Shown: positions 25,301 to 33,137 of the stretch, piece by piece
Layout of the letters: each line of letters opens with the position of its first letter
Numbering within the stretch: position 1 is the first letter of the stretch
Assembly (NCBI GenBank): GCA_030538475.1
Contig: JAUNTX010000002.1
Span: forward strand, 295,126-359,125
Length of the DNA stretch: 64,000 nt
DNA from: Dermabacter sp.
GTDB taxonomy: Bacteria; Actinomycetota; Actinomycetes; Actinomycetales; Dermabacteraceae
Direction of reading: 5' to 3'
Made by a program: the position numbers and the translations under genes
Notes under the pieces: generated by a model
Seen by the model: the letters and a program-made list of their open reading frames with translations, nothing else
The model's database searches: none
Told to the model about the DNA's origin: nothing

Positions 25301-26032
25301 GCGTTCGCTCTGTTCCGGCACGATGGTCGTGACCTCGACGTTGTCCACGCTGTAGTCCTGCTTCGGGTACTGGCTCGCGATGAGGATGTGTCCCGGTTGC
25401 GCTTGCGCCACTCCCGACGCAGGTGCGTGAAGGAGTGGCGCGCCGTCGATACTCGCAGTGACGCTATCGCCTTCGACCCGGATGCTGATGCGGTGAGCGG
25501 GGTGCCCGGGCGTTGTTCCGAGGCTCACGTTCTGAGTCTGAGCCAGCACGGTTGTGGCGCCATTGTCCACGCGTTCGAGCTTCAGTCTCCGGTTGGGGCC
25601 GTCATAGGTGATCTGGAATCGGGAAGCGCCAGAGGAGTCGGCGAGGAACCCAACTTTGATAGCGCTGTTGGAGTTGCCCTCGTGAAGGGACAGATCGAGG
25701 CTGAAGGTGAACGAGGAAACGTTCAGGCTCCGCTTCGTCATCATGCGGTTCTCTGGCCCACCCCCTTTCACGTGGACAGCGCCGTCCGCGAAGGTGATGG
25801 ATGCCTGGCTCGACGATGATGTGGTCCACCCGGCCCCGTCGTTCGACGAGAAGTCATCCTGGAACACGATTCGAGAGCCCGGCGTGGCTTCATGAACGGC
25901 GGAGTCGTTTGCGGGTATCGCTGGCGCGATGGGTCCGGCGTGAGCAACGGGCGTCTGTGGAATGGGCGCGAAAATCGCGCTTGACGCGATGAGCGCCCCG
26001 GTGGTGATGAGGGCGAGGAAACGGTGTCGCAT
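22394..26032 (-). CDS. Secreted parallel beta-helix protein, candidate glycosidase (GH136-like?)
   Basis: A 1212-residue exported protein. The signal peptide ends near residue 32 ('VAHA'). Two LamG/concanavalin-like modules follow ('VFQDDFSSNDGAGW' near 56 and 'LLFQDTFDGTFNGHG' near 350), each with a FIVAR/Big-like strand module. 'TYYIDSAAGSDANDGLTP', near 640, opens a right-handed parallel beta-helix to about residue 1100. 'QDGQGLDAD' carries Asp912, Asp917 and Asp919. Two acids seven apart on a beta-helix match my recollection of GH136 lacto-N-biosidases. No LPxTG or transmembrane anchor is seen. Beta-helix lyases or other glycosidases remain possible. It is coupled to a foldase-like lipoprotein. 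Confidence 0.65.
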   Translation of the reverse strand: MRHRFLALITTGALIASSAIFAPIPQTPVAHAGPIAPAIPANDSAVHEATPGSRIVFQDDFSSNDGAGWTTSSSSQASITFADGAVHVKGGGPENRMMTKRSLNVSSFTFSLDLSLHEGNSNSAIKVGFLADSSGASRFQITYDGPNRRLKLERVDNGATTVLAQTQNVSLGTTPGHPAHRISIRVEGDSVTASIDGAPLLHAPASGVAQAQPGHILIASQYPKQDYSVDNVEVTTIVPEQSERYSVELATSTDGTRDSNPTTAGGTISASRTEGAAGDSVTLHHSARPGYTFTGYQSFLLESGASTDGLLTFTDGTFTLDDKTGSVLIVATFETLPEDPHLLFQDTFDGTFNGHGHFDVPTDGSASVSAGELRIAPTTGPSHLRLSPSVFAGAQDYRIELDVRKATTTPGTTQIAFRGEGATDRYVLALNGSKAILRRLDSHGNNVELTSLAYVLDGTSRTLSIAVTGPTVSVTSNGAPLISYTNTDTPGVDATPWSNYGPALSLINMTPGSDVAFDNVSITRAAHDIELATAVVNDGAEDPDRASGSVSLSTYTAQAGQTVSWEPIPKGGFTFVGMDVDGQRIHEQSISIPHGAQTTMTFTAHFAPAPQTGTATYYIDSAAGSDANDGLTPESPRATLPTKNDAFSPGDTILIKNGSAFHGPGALLAFSGSGTAGNPISVSTYGDGPRPQLNGDGAIENVVELSNQEHISISGLEITNTAADFDASFSLNASTNTTRNLRGVNITAHDFGVVHGISLTDLYLHDINGNLRTKWNGGIFFDVRATVDGGKLRGIPTKYHGVRIEGNTLERIDRSGIKLVSSDWANQSLTNSPHLPLHWYPSTDVVVRDNSIRYMGGDAITVRDTDGALVEYNLARHSRYQDTGYNAGIWPFQATNTVVQFNEVSHTHGVQDGQGLDADHVSAHSVIQYNYSHNNEGGFVLIMNGFPHTAPTIRYNVSQNDADKTFEFSRGTPAGTAIYNNTVYSETHLRGPRGGIFDLANSRAGTGNREVYIFNNSFHFPAGQKVYAGEAATMQSKIQLFNNAYDGGMAPPAEEQRAITGASQHLPHPGSAPSDGADSPLVGVSSPGAFAGYVPGPDSPLIDAGVSIDDILHRYGGTATDRRSMSPTQIHELAREGRSIDFLAGHHLPDVPGATYSVDFLGAPLPGPGSPGGITIGAIHAVPDGGATPSTRHSPDPSLATLARQQSLPRHR

Positions 26033-26110
26033 CTGTGCATCCCTTCATTGGGCATGTCGATGAGTGGAGGAGTGCAGCTCACACGAGGCATGAACATTGC
26101 GTGAGGTCCC

Positions 26111-26122
26111 GTCCGTACGGAC
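26111..26122. promoter_or_regulatory. Palindrome downstream of the beta-helix promoter -10
   Basis: GTCCGTACGGAC is a perfect 12-bp palindrome immediately downstream (minus strand) of the -10 candidate for the beta-helix gene. It differs from the TGTC-N9-GACA sites, so it may bind a different regulator. Confidence 0.4.
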
Positions 26123-26151
26123 ACGGTAGATCGATCTGTTTCTCATGTCAA
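26123..26151 (-). promoter_or_regulatory. Promoter candidate for the beta-helix gene
   Basis: On the minus strand TTGACA (26146-26151) and TACCGT (26123-26128) are separated by 17 bp. It would give a leader of roughly 90 bases to the ATG at 26032. Confidence 0.5.
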
Positions 26152-26242
26152 GCAAGTCAACAGTATTGCGGGTATGGCGCCGGTGCTCGGCATGTCGTCC
26201 GCCGCCGCTGGTGGTGTTTTGGTGGGGCTTGGAAGGAAAAAG

Positions 26243-26259
26243 TGTCACTAGACTGGACA
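26243..26259. promoter_or_regulatory. 17-bp TGTC-N9-GACA site (c), importer promoter
   Basis: TGTCACTAGACTGGACA has the outer TGTC/GACA halves of the family. Its right half overlaps the -35 candidate TGGACA (26254-26259) of the importer operon. Confidence 0.55.
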
Positions 26260-26282
26260 GAGCTGCATCTGTGTCATAGTCT
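26254..26282 (+). promoter_or_regulatory. Promoter candidate for the amino-sugar importer operon
   Basis: TGGACA (26254-26259) and TAGTCT (26277-26282) are separated by 17 bp. Each box is overlapped by a TGTC/GACA dyad, the arrangement expected for a directly repressed promoter. Confidence 0.5.
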
Positions 26283-26286
26283 GACA
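26272..26286. promoter_or_regulatory. TGTCA-N5-TGACA site (d), importer promoter
   Basis: TGTCATAGTCTGACA has perfect 5-bp arms with two fewer spacer bases than the 17-bp sites. It covers the -10 candidate. Confidence 0.55.
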
Positions 26287-26337
26287 CCAGCACCGTGCAT
26301 CGCCGCACGTGCATACCTTCTTGGACAGGAGAGTTCA

Positions 26338-27672
26338 ATGCTGACCGTCTCGCATCCCACCGCGTCCCTTCCTTCTCGTCGAGGCATCCTTGGAGCCGGT
26401 GCGGTCGGAGCTCTCGCTATGACCGCCAGTGCCTGCGGAAACTCCGGCGGCACCAGCTCCGCAGAGCAACGGGACCTCTCCGACATCCGCGACCAGTCGG
26501 TGCGCGTGTGGTTCATGGAAGGGTCCATATCTGACGCGGCACAGTCGTACTTGACAGAAACCTTCAACAAAAAACACGCGGAGCAGGGCAACACCCTGAC
26601 CATCGAGATCCAGCCGTGGGATGGCATTGTCTCGAAGCTCCAAACGTCGCTCGCGTCGGCTAGCGAGAGTCCTGATCTGGTGGAAACGGGCAACACGCAA
26701 ACATCGACCTTCGCCAGTGTTGGAGCATTCGCCTCCCTCGATGACCTCTACGACGAGGTGGGGGGAGACCATCTCATTCAGAGCTTCGTCGATGCGGGCA
26801 GCTGGGACGGCACGAAGTTCGCGCTCCCCCTCTATGCGGGGGCCCGCGGTATCTACTACCGCAAGGATCTCTTCGCTGCTGCGGGCCTAGATGAGCCTCG
26901 CACCCTCGAGGATTTCGCTGATGCCGTGGTCGCACTCGGCGCTGCCAACCCAGATCAGACCCCGGGCTTCTCCGGAATGTACCTCGCGGCCGTTGATGTC
27001 CACGGCGTCGAATCCGTGATGTTTGCGGGCGGCGGGGACTTTGCTCGCAAGGACGGGGACACATGGGTAGAAATGTTGACCGATGCGGCGACCATTGAAT
27101 CGCTCACCCGCATTCAGCGCCTGTTCCGCGAAGGGACCACGTACGCGCTGGACTCGCAGTCCTCACAAAAGGCATTTGAGAAGTACTTCAACGAGAACAA
27201 GGTTGGGGTACTGCTCGGCACAGGCAACGTCGGAGTCAAAATTGACAGCGCGCTGTGGGAGGCCGACAAGGTGGCGGTCATGCCGTTGCCCGGTCTCGAA
27301 GAGGGATCGGTGGGCAAGACCTTTGCGGGTGGATCCGTGGTTGCCCTCGCCAAGAATGCCTCGAACCCCGAACTGGCACGTGAAGCACTGAAGATCATCT
27401 TCACCGAAGAGTTCCAGAAACTTCTTGCCGACGACGGATGGGTGCCGGGAACAGACGAGTTCGACGTCACCGTCTCCGGTGCCTTTGGCGAGATTTCGCC
27501 GGTGATTGTTGAAAACTCGAAGCTCACGCCGAACACGCCCCGGTGGGGAGTGGCCGCGGGGGATAACGTCATCCGGGACTTCTTCACCGCCATCGCGCAG
27601 GGTGGAGACGTGGAAGCGACCGCTAAGGACTACGGCCAGCGTCTGGCAGACATCCTCAACAGCGGGGAGTGA
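26338..27672 (+). CDS. CUT1 ABC transporter sugar-binding lipoprotein (amino-sugar oligosaccharide locus)
   Basis: A 444-residue SBP family 1 protein with a twin-Arg-like 'SRRGIL' start and a lipobox ending at Cys33 ('MTASACGNSGG'), so lipid-anchored. AGGAGAG precedes the ATG. Two permeases follow, coupled by overlaps. Its promoter carries two copies of the operator found between the ROK and GH20 genes, so the ligand is probably a GlcNAc-containing oligosaccharide or disaccharide released outside the cell. No ATPase gene is present. Confidence 0.86.
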   Translation: MLTVSHPTASLPSRRGILGAGAVGALAMTASACGNSGGTSSAEQRDLSDIRDQSVRVWFMEGSISDAAQSYLTETFNKKHAEQGNTLTIEIQPWDGIVSKLQTSLASASESPDLVETGNTQTSTFASVGAFASLDDLYDEVGGDHLIQSFVDAGSWDGTKFALPLYAGARGIYYRKDLFAAAGLDEPRTLEDFADAVVALGAANPDQTPGFSGMYLAAVDVHGVESVMFAGGGDFARKDGDTWVEMLTDAATIESLTRIQRLFREGTTYALDSQSSQKAFEKYFNENKVGVLLGTGNVGVKIDSALWEADKVAVMPLPGLEEGSVGKTFAGGSVVALAKNASNPELAREALKIIFTEEFQKLLADDGWVPGTDEFDVTVSGAFGEISPVIVENSKLTPNTPRWGVAAGDNVIRDFFTAIAQGGDVEATAKDYGQRLADILNSGE

Positions 27673-28637
27673 GGCGAGTGCCCTCCCGCCCAGCAACGCC
27701 CGATCGAGGCGCCTCCTCGACTCGCCATCCGAATCGTGGCCCGGCGCTGTCGTCCCGCCTGGCGCCCTACCTCCTCCTTGCCCCGGCGATCATCCTCATC
27801 ATCGTTGTTCTCGGTTACCCGATGCTGCGGCAGTTCGTCATGTCGTTTCAGGAGTTTGGGCTAGCCCAGCAGTTTGGCAATCCGCCCACATGGGTGTTCC
27901 TCGACAACTACATCGCCATCCTCAAAGACCCCTACTTCTGGTCGGTTCTGGCGAAGTCCTTGGCGTTTTGTGCCTGGACCGCGGGGTGGACGATGATTTT
28001 TGCCGTGGGGATCGCCCTGCTGATGCGGGAAGCCTCCGCGACGGCCCGCACGGTCATGAACATCGTGCTGGTGCTCGTGTGGGCGATGCCCCTCTTGGCC
28101 AGCCTGACCGTGTGGCAATGGCTCGTGGATGCACGATTCGGGCTTCTCAACCACCTGCTCGTGGCCTTGGGGCTCGAGCAATTTGAAGGGTATTCGTGGC
28201 TCGCTGGGAGCTACTGGACCTTCTTCCTCATCGCGTCCGCGGTCATCGTGTGGGCCTCCATGCCGCTGGCAACCATCACGATTTACTCCGCACTGACGCA
28301 AGTGGATGACGCGCTGTTGGAGGCGGCGTCACTTGACGGTGCTGGCTACATCAACCGGGTGCGGCACGTCATGGTCCCGATCATCATGCCCGTCCTGACA
28401 CTCATCGGAGTGTTGCAGGTGATCTGGGACCTGAGGGTTTTCACTCACATCTATGTCTTGCAACAGTCCGGAGGGATCTCGCGCGAAACCAACCTGCTCG
28501 GTACATACGTGTACCAAGTAGGAATCGCGCAGGGGGACTACGGCACCGCCTCGGCAATAGCCACGATCATCCTGCTCATCACTGTGCTTCTGACGAGCAA
28601 GTACATTCACATGCTCTTCACGAGAGGTGAGGTCTGA
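27669..28637 (+). CDS. CUT1 ABC permease, MalF-like (amino-sugar locus)
   Basis: A 322-residue permease with six helices after a basic N-terminus. The EAA loop is 'EAASLDGAGYINRVRHV'. The GTG start overlaps the binding-protein stop (GTGA). A second in-frame GTG at 27678 is better spaced from GGGAG and may be the true start. Its stop overlaps the next permease start by one base. Confidence 0.86.
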   Translation: MRRVPSRPATPDRGASSTRHPNRGPALSSRLAPYLLLAPAIILIIVVLGYPMLRQFVMSFQEFGLAQQFGNPPTWVFLDNYIAILKDPYFWSVLAKSLAFCAWTAGWTMIFAVGIALLMREASATARTVMNIVLVLVWAMPLLASLTVWQWLVDARFGLLNHLLVALGLEQFEGYSWLAGSYWTFFLIASAVIVWASMPLATITIYSALTQVDDALLEAASLDGAGYINRVRHVMVPIIMPVLTLIGVLQVIWDLRVFTHIYVLQQSGGISRETNLLGTYVYQVGIAQGDYGTASAIATIILLITVLLTSKYIHMLFTRGEV

Positions 28638-29503
28638 TGCCCCAGAACCGTCGTCCTGGTGCCCATCGCAGGCGTCGTTCCACGACCAAGCGGGCCCTCA
28701 TCAACGTGGCGCTCGTAGCCATCGCCCTGATCTGGCTCATCCCGGTGTACTGGATGATCAACTCGTCCCTGCAAACGCCGAGTGGCCTGCTGTCGACCCC
28801 ACCTCGCCTGCTGCCCATTCCGGCCAGCACGGATAGTTACGTCTCGGTCTTCACGGATCCGTCGTTCTGGAGCGCCTTCGGCACGTCGATCAGTGCTGCG
28901 GTCATCACGGTGTCGGTGACGACGGTTGGCTCGTTCCTCGCGGCCATTGCGCTGGCACGATTCGGATTTCGCGGTAAGAAGACCTTGATCGTGGCGATCC
29001 TCGTGGTCCAGATGATCCCTGCCGAGGCGCTGTTCATTTCGCAGTATCGAATGCTGGATGGGTGGGCGCTCCTCAACTCCGTCGCTGGGCTCTCCCTGCT
29101 CTACATTGGGGGCGTCCTGCCGTTCGTCGTGTGGATGATGCGTGGCTTCGTCGAGGCAGTGCCTGACGAATTGGAGCAGGCTGCCATGGTGGACGGCTGT
29201 ACTCGCATCGGCGCGTTTATTCGGGTGACCCTGCCGCTTCTTGCCCCGGGAATCATCTCCACCGGCGTATTCTCCTTCCTTCACTCGTGGAACGAATACA
29301 CCCTCGCCCTGATCGTGCTGTCCCGCGATAGTTCCGTGACGCTCCCGATCTGGTTGCAGACGTTCCAGCAGGGTCTGCGCGACACCGACTGGGGCGGAGT
29401 GATGGCGGGCTCAACCGTCATCGCCATCCCCGTCATGATTCTCTTCTGCTTCGTCCAGAACCGGATGGGGCGCGGCCTGGTGAGCGGCGCGGTGAAGGGG
29501 TGA
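28637..29503 (+). CDS. CUT1 ABC permease, MalG-like (amino-sugar locus)
   Basis: A 288-residue permease with six helices. The EAA loop reads 'EQAAMVDGCTRIGAFI', and the C-terminus 'RMGRGLVSGAVKG' is typical of MalG-type subunits. It ends the importer operon; the gap of 62 bp to the next gene shows no terminator. Confidence 0.87.
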   Translation: MPQNRRPGAHRRRRSTTKRALINVALVAIALIWLIPVYWMINSSLQTPSGLLSTPPRLLPIPASTDSYVSVFTDPSFWSAFGTSISAAVITVSVTTVGSFLAAIALARFGFRGKKTLIVAILVVQMIPAEALFISQYRMLDGWALLNSVAGLSLLYIGGVLPFVVWMMRGFVEAVPDELEQAAMVDGCTRIGAFIRVTLPLLAPGIISTGVFSFLHSWNEYTLALIVLSRDSSVTLPIWLQTFQQGLRDTDWGGVMAGSTVIAIPVMILFCFVQNRMGRGLVSGAVKG

Positions 29504-29565
29504 GAGCGCGTGCGAGATGATGGGCCTACGGCGCCAAGCACGGCAAGCAGAAGGGCATCGTCGCC

Positions 29566-30534
29566 ATGACCACACCCCACCCTTGTTGTGCGCCGTCCTC
29601 GGGTCCTCGGGCCGCTTGTGAGGGCGTGGAACCGTCGGCCCCGCACGAGGCTCCGGCAGCGCCGCGATTGCACCCCGTCGCGCGCGCGATCGGCGAGCGG
29701 CTCGTGCCCGTTCCCGCCGGGGCGTTTCTCATGGGTGGTGCGGACGTCGACGCGAACCCGCTTGATGCGGAGGGCCCCGTCCGCTCCATCACCGTGCCGG
29801 GATTCCGCATCGACCCGTTCCTTGTCACGAACGAGGAGTTCGCCGCGTTCGTGGACGACACGGGGTACGTGACCGTGGCTGAAGAGTTCGAGTGGAGCTT
29901 CGTGTTCGCGGGGCACCTGGATGAACGCACGCGCGAATCATCTCCCCTGCCGCCGTATACCCCGTGGTGGCGCGCGGTGCTCGGGGCCCGCTGGGACCAG
30001 CCGGAAGGCCCCGGCAGCACCGTCGCTGATCGCGCCCGGCACCCGGTCGTCCACATGGCCCTGCGCGATGCCGACGCATTCGCCCGCTGGTGCGGGCTCC
30101 GTCTGCCCACGGAAGCGGAATGGGAGAAGGCCGCGCGCGGCGGCCTCGAGCAGGCCCGGTACGCGTGGGGCAACGATCTCCACCCGGGCGGCGCCCACAT
30201 GTGCAACATCTTCCAGGGCGAGTTCCCAACGCACAACACGTGCGCCGACGGGTTCGCGGCCACCTCGCCCGTCGGCGCCTATCCTCCGAACGGCTTCGGG
30301 CTTTTCGACGTGGCGGGCAACGTGTGGGAGTGGTGCCGGGACGCGTGGGACGTTTCCGCTGGCGAGGGGAGCGCGCGGGTGATCCGCGGCGGCTCGTTCC
30401 TGTGCCACGACTCCTACTGCAACCGCTACCGAGTGGCGGCACGCACGAGCTCCGGGGCCGACGACACCTCATCGAACAAGGGCATGCGCCTAGCGATGAC
30501 GGACTCAGGCCCGGTCTCTACAGTGGCGCCATGA
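29566..30534 (+). CDS. Formylglycine-generating enzyme (sulfatase activator)
   Basis: A 322-residue FGE/SUMF1-family protein. FGE oxidises the active-site cysteine of type I sulfatases to formylglycine using copper and oxygen. The two essential cysteines are present as Cys280 and Cys285 in 'RGGSFLCHDSYCNRYRV', as in characterised bacterial FGEs. Core motifs 'MGGADVD', 'LPTEAEWEKAARGG' and 'DVAGNVWEWCRD' are intact. No sulfatase lies in the window, so its client is elsewhere. The N-terminus holds 'CCAPSSGPR', loosely like a substrate motif but without Arg in the CxPxR position. Its stop overlaps the next gene (ATGA). Confidence 0.88.
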   Translation: MTTPHPCCAPSSGPRAACEGVEPSAPHEAPAAPRLHPVARAIGERLVPVPAGAFLMGGADVDANPLDAEGPVRSITVPGFRIDPFLVTNEEFAAFVDDTGYVTVAEEFEWSFVFAGHLDERTRESSPLPPYTPWWRAVLGARWDQPEGPGSTVADRARHPVVHMALRDADAFARWCGLRLPTEAEWEKAARGGLEQARYAWGNDLHPGGAHMCNIFQGEFPTHNTCADGFAATSPVGAYPPNGFGLFDVAGNVWEWCRDAWDVSAGEGSARVIRGGSFLCHDSYCNRYRVAARTSSGADDTSSNKGMRLAMTDSGPVSTVAP

Positions 30535-30953
30535 CGCTCACCGAACAGGCACTGCTCGGCGTGCTCGCGTTCGTACTGCTCGCGAGCGGCCTCCTCATCA
30601 TCTGGGTGGCGACCGCGACGGCATCGGGCAGGATGGGGCGCAACGCGCTCGCGGGCATCCGCATCGCCTCCACTCTGGCCAGCGACGAGGCGTGGCTGGC
30701 CGCGCACCGCCGCGCGAAACGCCCCACGATTCTGGCGGGGCTGCTGCTCATGGTGGGCGCCCTTCTCGTGCTCGCTCCCATGGCGCTCGAGGCGCTGACG
30801 GTCAGCGCTATGGCCGTCGGGGTTATCGCCGCTTGCGTGCTGGTCCTGGCATGCGGCATCTACAGCGCGGTGGTGGGCAGCGCCGCCGCCCGCGCGGCAA
30901 CCGAGGCGGCGGCCGACGGCAAGGCGCGCGAAGTGTCGGGGCCGAGCAGCTAA
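30531..30953 (+). CDS. SdpI-like small membrane protein
   Basis: A 140-residue protein with three hydrophobic segments. After the first helix, 'RNALAGIRIASTLASDEAWLAAHR' spacing matches the conserved block of SdpI/YhfL family proteins. SdpI gives immunity to a toxic peptide in Bacillus, but most relatives are of unknown role. Its start overlaps the FGE stop, so it is cotranscribed, though no functional link is known. Confidence 0.7.
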   Translation: MTLTEQALLGVLAFVLLASGLLIIWVATATASGRMGRNALAGIRIASTLASDEAWLAAHRRAKRPTILAGLLLMVGALLVLAPMALEALTVSAMAVGVIAACVLVLACGIYSAVVGSAAARAATEAAADGKAREVSGPSS

Positions 30954-31029
30954 ACCCCGGGCCAGACCCCGGGCGCGAGGGCCCGGCTGACCATCTCGCT
31001 CGCCCGCCCGTCGTTCACCCGTCTGCTCG

Positions 31030-31599
31030 TCACCCGTCCGTGGTGGTGCTGTCACCAGAGGTGGTGCTGTCGGAGTCGTCCGCGGGAGCGCCCGGCTGCT
31101 GCCCGTTCCCGGGAACGCCGCGCGGCCCACCGCCCTGCTCCTGCCCGCTGCCGGGCGCCTGCCCATCGGGTGCCTGGCCGCCCGGACCCTGACCGCCCGG
31201 AACCTGGTGCCCCGGGCCCTGCCCGTCGCGCTCGAACCCACCTTGACCGGGATGGCCGGTCTCGGACGTGCTCGAGGAGCCCTGGTCGGTGCCGGTGATG
31301 GCGCCCACCGCGGCATCGCCCGCGAGGTAGAGGCCCGCGCCCAGGGCGAGGGCGCCCACGCCACCGGCGGCCACGGCCGCAGTAGTGGCGGCGATACGTC
31401 GCCCGGTCCAGGGCTTCGAGGGCGAGGAAGCGGTGTCGGCGGTGCCAGCGGGGGCCGACGAGGCCGGCATCTGCGCCCCGGTAGCGCCCGCGAGGGGCAC
31501 CCCGGAGACGCGGGCGGCAGGTCCCGCCGCGGACACCTGGGGGTTTTCGGGGGTGTGGGGCTCCTCTGGTGACGGGGTGCTGGTTGGTGGTGTACTCAT
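31030..31599 (-). CDS. Single-pass membrane protein with Gly/Gln/Pro-rich extracellular tail
   Basis: A 189-residue protein. A Pro/Ser/Thr-rich N-terminus of about 65 residues precedes 'GRRIAATTAAV' and one membrane helix near 70-95. A disordered tail rich in Gly, Gln and Pro follows, with repeats of GQGPG/GQAPG type, ending in a Ser/Thr/Asp stretch. I do not recognise a family. Codon-position GC on this strand and the start behind a plausible leader favour it over the overlapping opposite frames. It may be a surface-exposed or wall-spanning tether. Confidence 0.62.
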   Translation of the reverse strand: MSTPPTSTPSPEEPHTPENPQVSAAGPAARVSGVPLAGATGAQMPASSAPAGTADTASSPSKPWTGRRIAATTAAVAAGGVGALALGAGLYLAGDAAVGAITGTDQGSSSTSETGHPGQGGFERDGQGPGHQVPGGQGPGGQAPDGQAPGSGQEQGGGPRGVPGNGQQPGAPADDSDSTTSGDSTTTDG

Positions 31600-31744
31600 G
31601 TGCGTCCAATCTGATTCGTAGGGTGGCGCCCCGCGGGAAGCCGGGAAGCGGTGCGGGGCGCCTGAATCAAGAGTGGAAGACGGGACTGTGCGCTGAAGAG
31701 GCGGAAGCTATGACTCCGCTATGAGCCGCTACTCGCCTGAACCG

Positions 31745-33004
31745 CTACGCCCCGAGCGGGCGGGCCGTGATCGTCCCGTAGGCGCGGATGGTGCGGGCGG
31801 TGTCGTGGTCGGGAAGGATCTCCACGATGGAGGCGTCGATAGCCACTGTGCCCGGGCCGTCCATGCGGTGCAGGGTCTTCTCGGTGCCGTCGGCGTCCCG
31901 CACGGATACGACGGCGCCGCCCGGGAAGTCCTGAATGCCTGCGGCCTCCGCCTGGGCCCGAACTTCCTCGGGGAAGTGCGAGACCAGGGTCGCGGAGGTT
32001 GGGCTCGCGGACTCCAGGTGGAGTTCGCGGGGGAGTGTCAGGCATCCCGCCCACCCGGCCGCGTCGGCCTGTTCCTGGGTGCGGTCGGCGCCTTCCCACG
32101 ACCATCCCCACAGCAGCACGCGGTCGCCGTCCGCGACCGCTTGCGGCGCGTAGAAGTCGGGGCCCGCATCCACGAGGCCGTGCGCGCTCACGTCGGTGAA
32201 GCGCAGCCCGCTCACCTCGCCGCGCGCGTCCCGGTCGATGCGAAGGGCGCCCACCGCGTAGCCCGAGCCCTGAAGGACGGGCTGGTCGGTGCCCTCGTTT
32301 TCCCCGTTCCACAGGCCCACGATGAGCACCCAGTGCCCATCCACGCGCACCAGCTGGGGGCACTCCCACAGCGTCGAGGTGCGCATGTCCGCGAGCCCCG
32401 CATCGCGCGAGGACGCGACTTCGCCGAGGTAGCGCCAGTCGGTGAGGTCGTCGGCGAGCCACGCGAGAATCACCGCGTCGCGGGTGCCGTCCTCGCGCCG
32501 GATCCCCGCGCCCTGAATCCCGAACCGATGCCCGTCCACCGTGAAGAGGAAGGGGTCGCGCAGGCCGGTGAGGCCCGGGATGTCGGGGATGGGCACGACG
32601 ACGCGGTGGTCGCCGTAGGTGAGTCCGTCGCCGTCCCCGCGGGCGATGACCACCTGCGCCAGCTGCAGATCATCCCCGGACACCGCCGAATACACGAGCG
32701 TGGGCACGGCCCCGTCGGCCCGGGCGTCCATGAGGCCGACGCCGGACCAGCAGCCGTCGGCGTCGGCTTCCCCCGCGCGGGGGGAGAGGGCGGCGGGCTG
32801 CTCGCGCCAGTGCACGAGGTCGGTGGAGGTGGCGTGCCCCCAGTGGATGCGCTCGTGGCGGGCCGAATGGGGGTTCCACTGGAAGAACAGGTGCCACGTG
32901 TCGCCGTTCTTGTGGATCCCGTTTGGGTCGTTGATCCACCCGCGTGCGGGCACGCGGTGCCGGGCGGGGAAGTGGGGGTCGTGGCGGGGATGGGGGGTGC
33001 TCAT
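31745..33004 (-). CDS. GH32 beta-fructosidase (sucrose / sucrose-6-phosphate hydrolase type)
   Basis: A 419-residue cytoplasmic GH32 enzyme. The nucleophile is in 'WINDPNG', the transition-state stabiliser in 'LRDPF', and the acid/base glutamate in 'WECPQL'. The five-bladed catalytic domain is followed by a short beta-sandwich, somewhat brief for the family. No signal peptide is present. It lies directly after (minus strand) a CUT1 importer and a LacI-controlled promoter, so it should split imported sucrose or short fructans. Confidence 0.9.
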   Translation of the reverse strand: MSTPHPRHDPHFPARHRVPARGWINDPNGIHKNGDTWHLFFQWNPHSARHERIHWGHATSTDLVHWREQPAALSPRAGEADADGCWSGVGLMDARADGAVPTLVYSAVSGDDLQLAQVVIARGDGDGLTYGDHRVVVPIPDIPGLTGLRDPFLFTVDGHRFGIQGAGIRREDGTRDAVILAWLADDLTDWRYLGEVASSRDAGLADMRTSTLWECPQLVRVDGHWVLIVGLWNGENEGTDQPVLQGSGYAVGALRIDRDARGEVSGLRFTDVSAHGLVDAGPDFYAPQAVADGDRVLLWGWSWEGADRTQEQADAAGWAGCLTLPRELHLESASPTSATLVSHFPEEVRAQAEAAGIQDFPGGAVVSVRDADGTEKTLHRMDGPGTVAIDASIVEILPDHDTARTIRAYGTITARPLGA

Positions 33005-33137
33005 GCGGCGCTCCTGGAGACGAGTGGGCGGGGCGAGGGCTGGACGATGGAGGGGTGGGCTGGTCGGTGAAGGGCGCCGCGGACGGGGGCGCCTGGGGCG
33101 GGAGGGGGAAGCTCGGGCCCCCGACGGGCGGGCGCGG

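Larger units (their letters stand above)
26033..26337. other. Divergent promoter region of the beta-helix gene and the importer
   Basis: This 305-bp gap holds promoters in both directions and four dyads, annotated separately. No gene fits in it. Confidence 0.7.

Noticed and set aside
30692..31192. Plus-strand frame across the SdpI-like gene end and the Gly/Gln/Pro-rich gene
   Set aside because: It overlaps two better-supported genes in other frames and has shadow-like composition.
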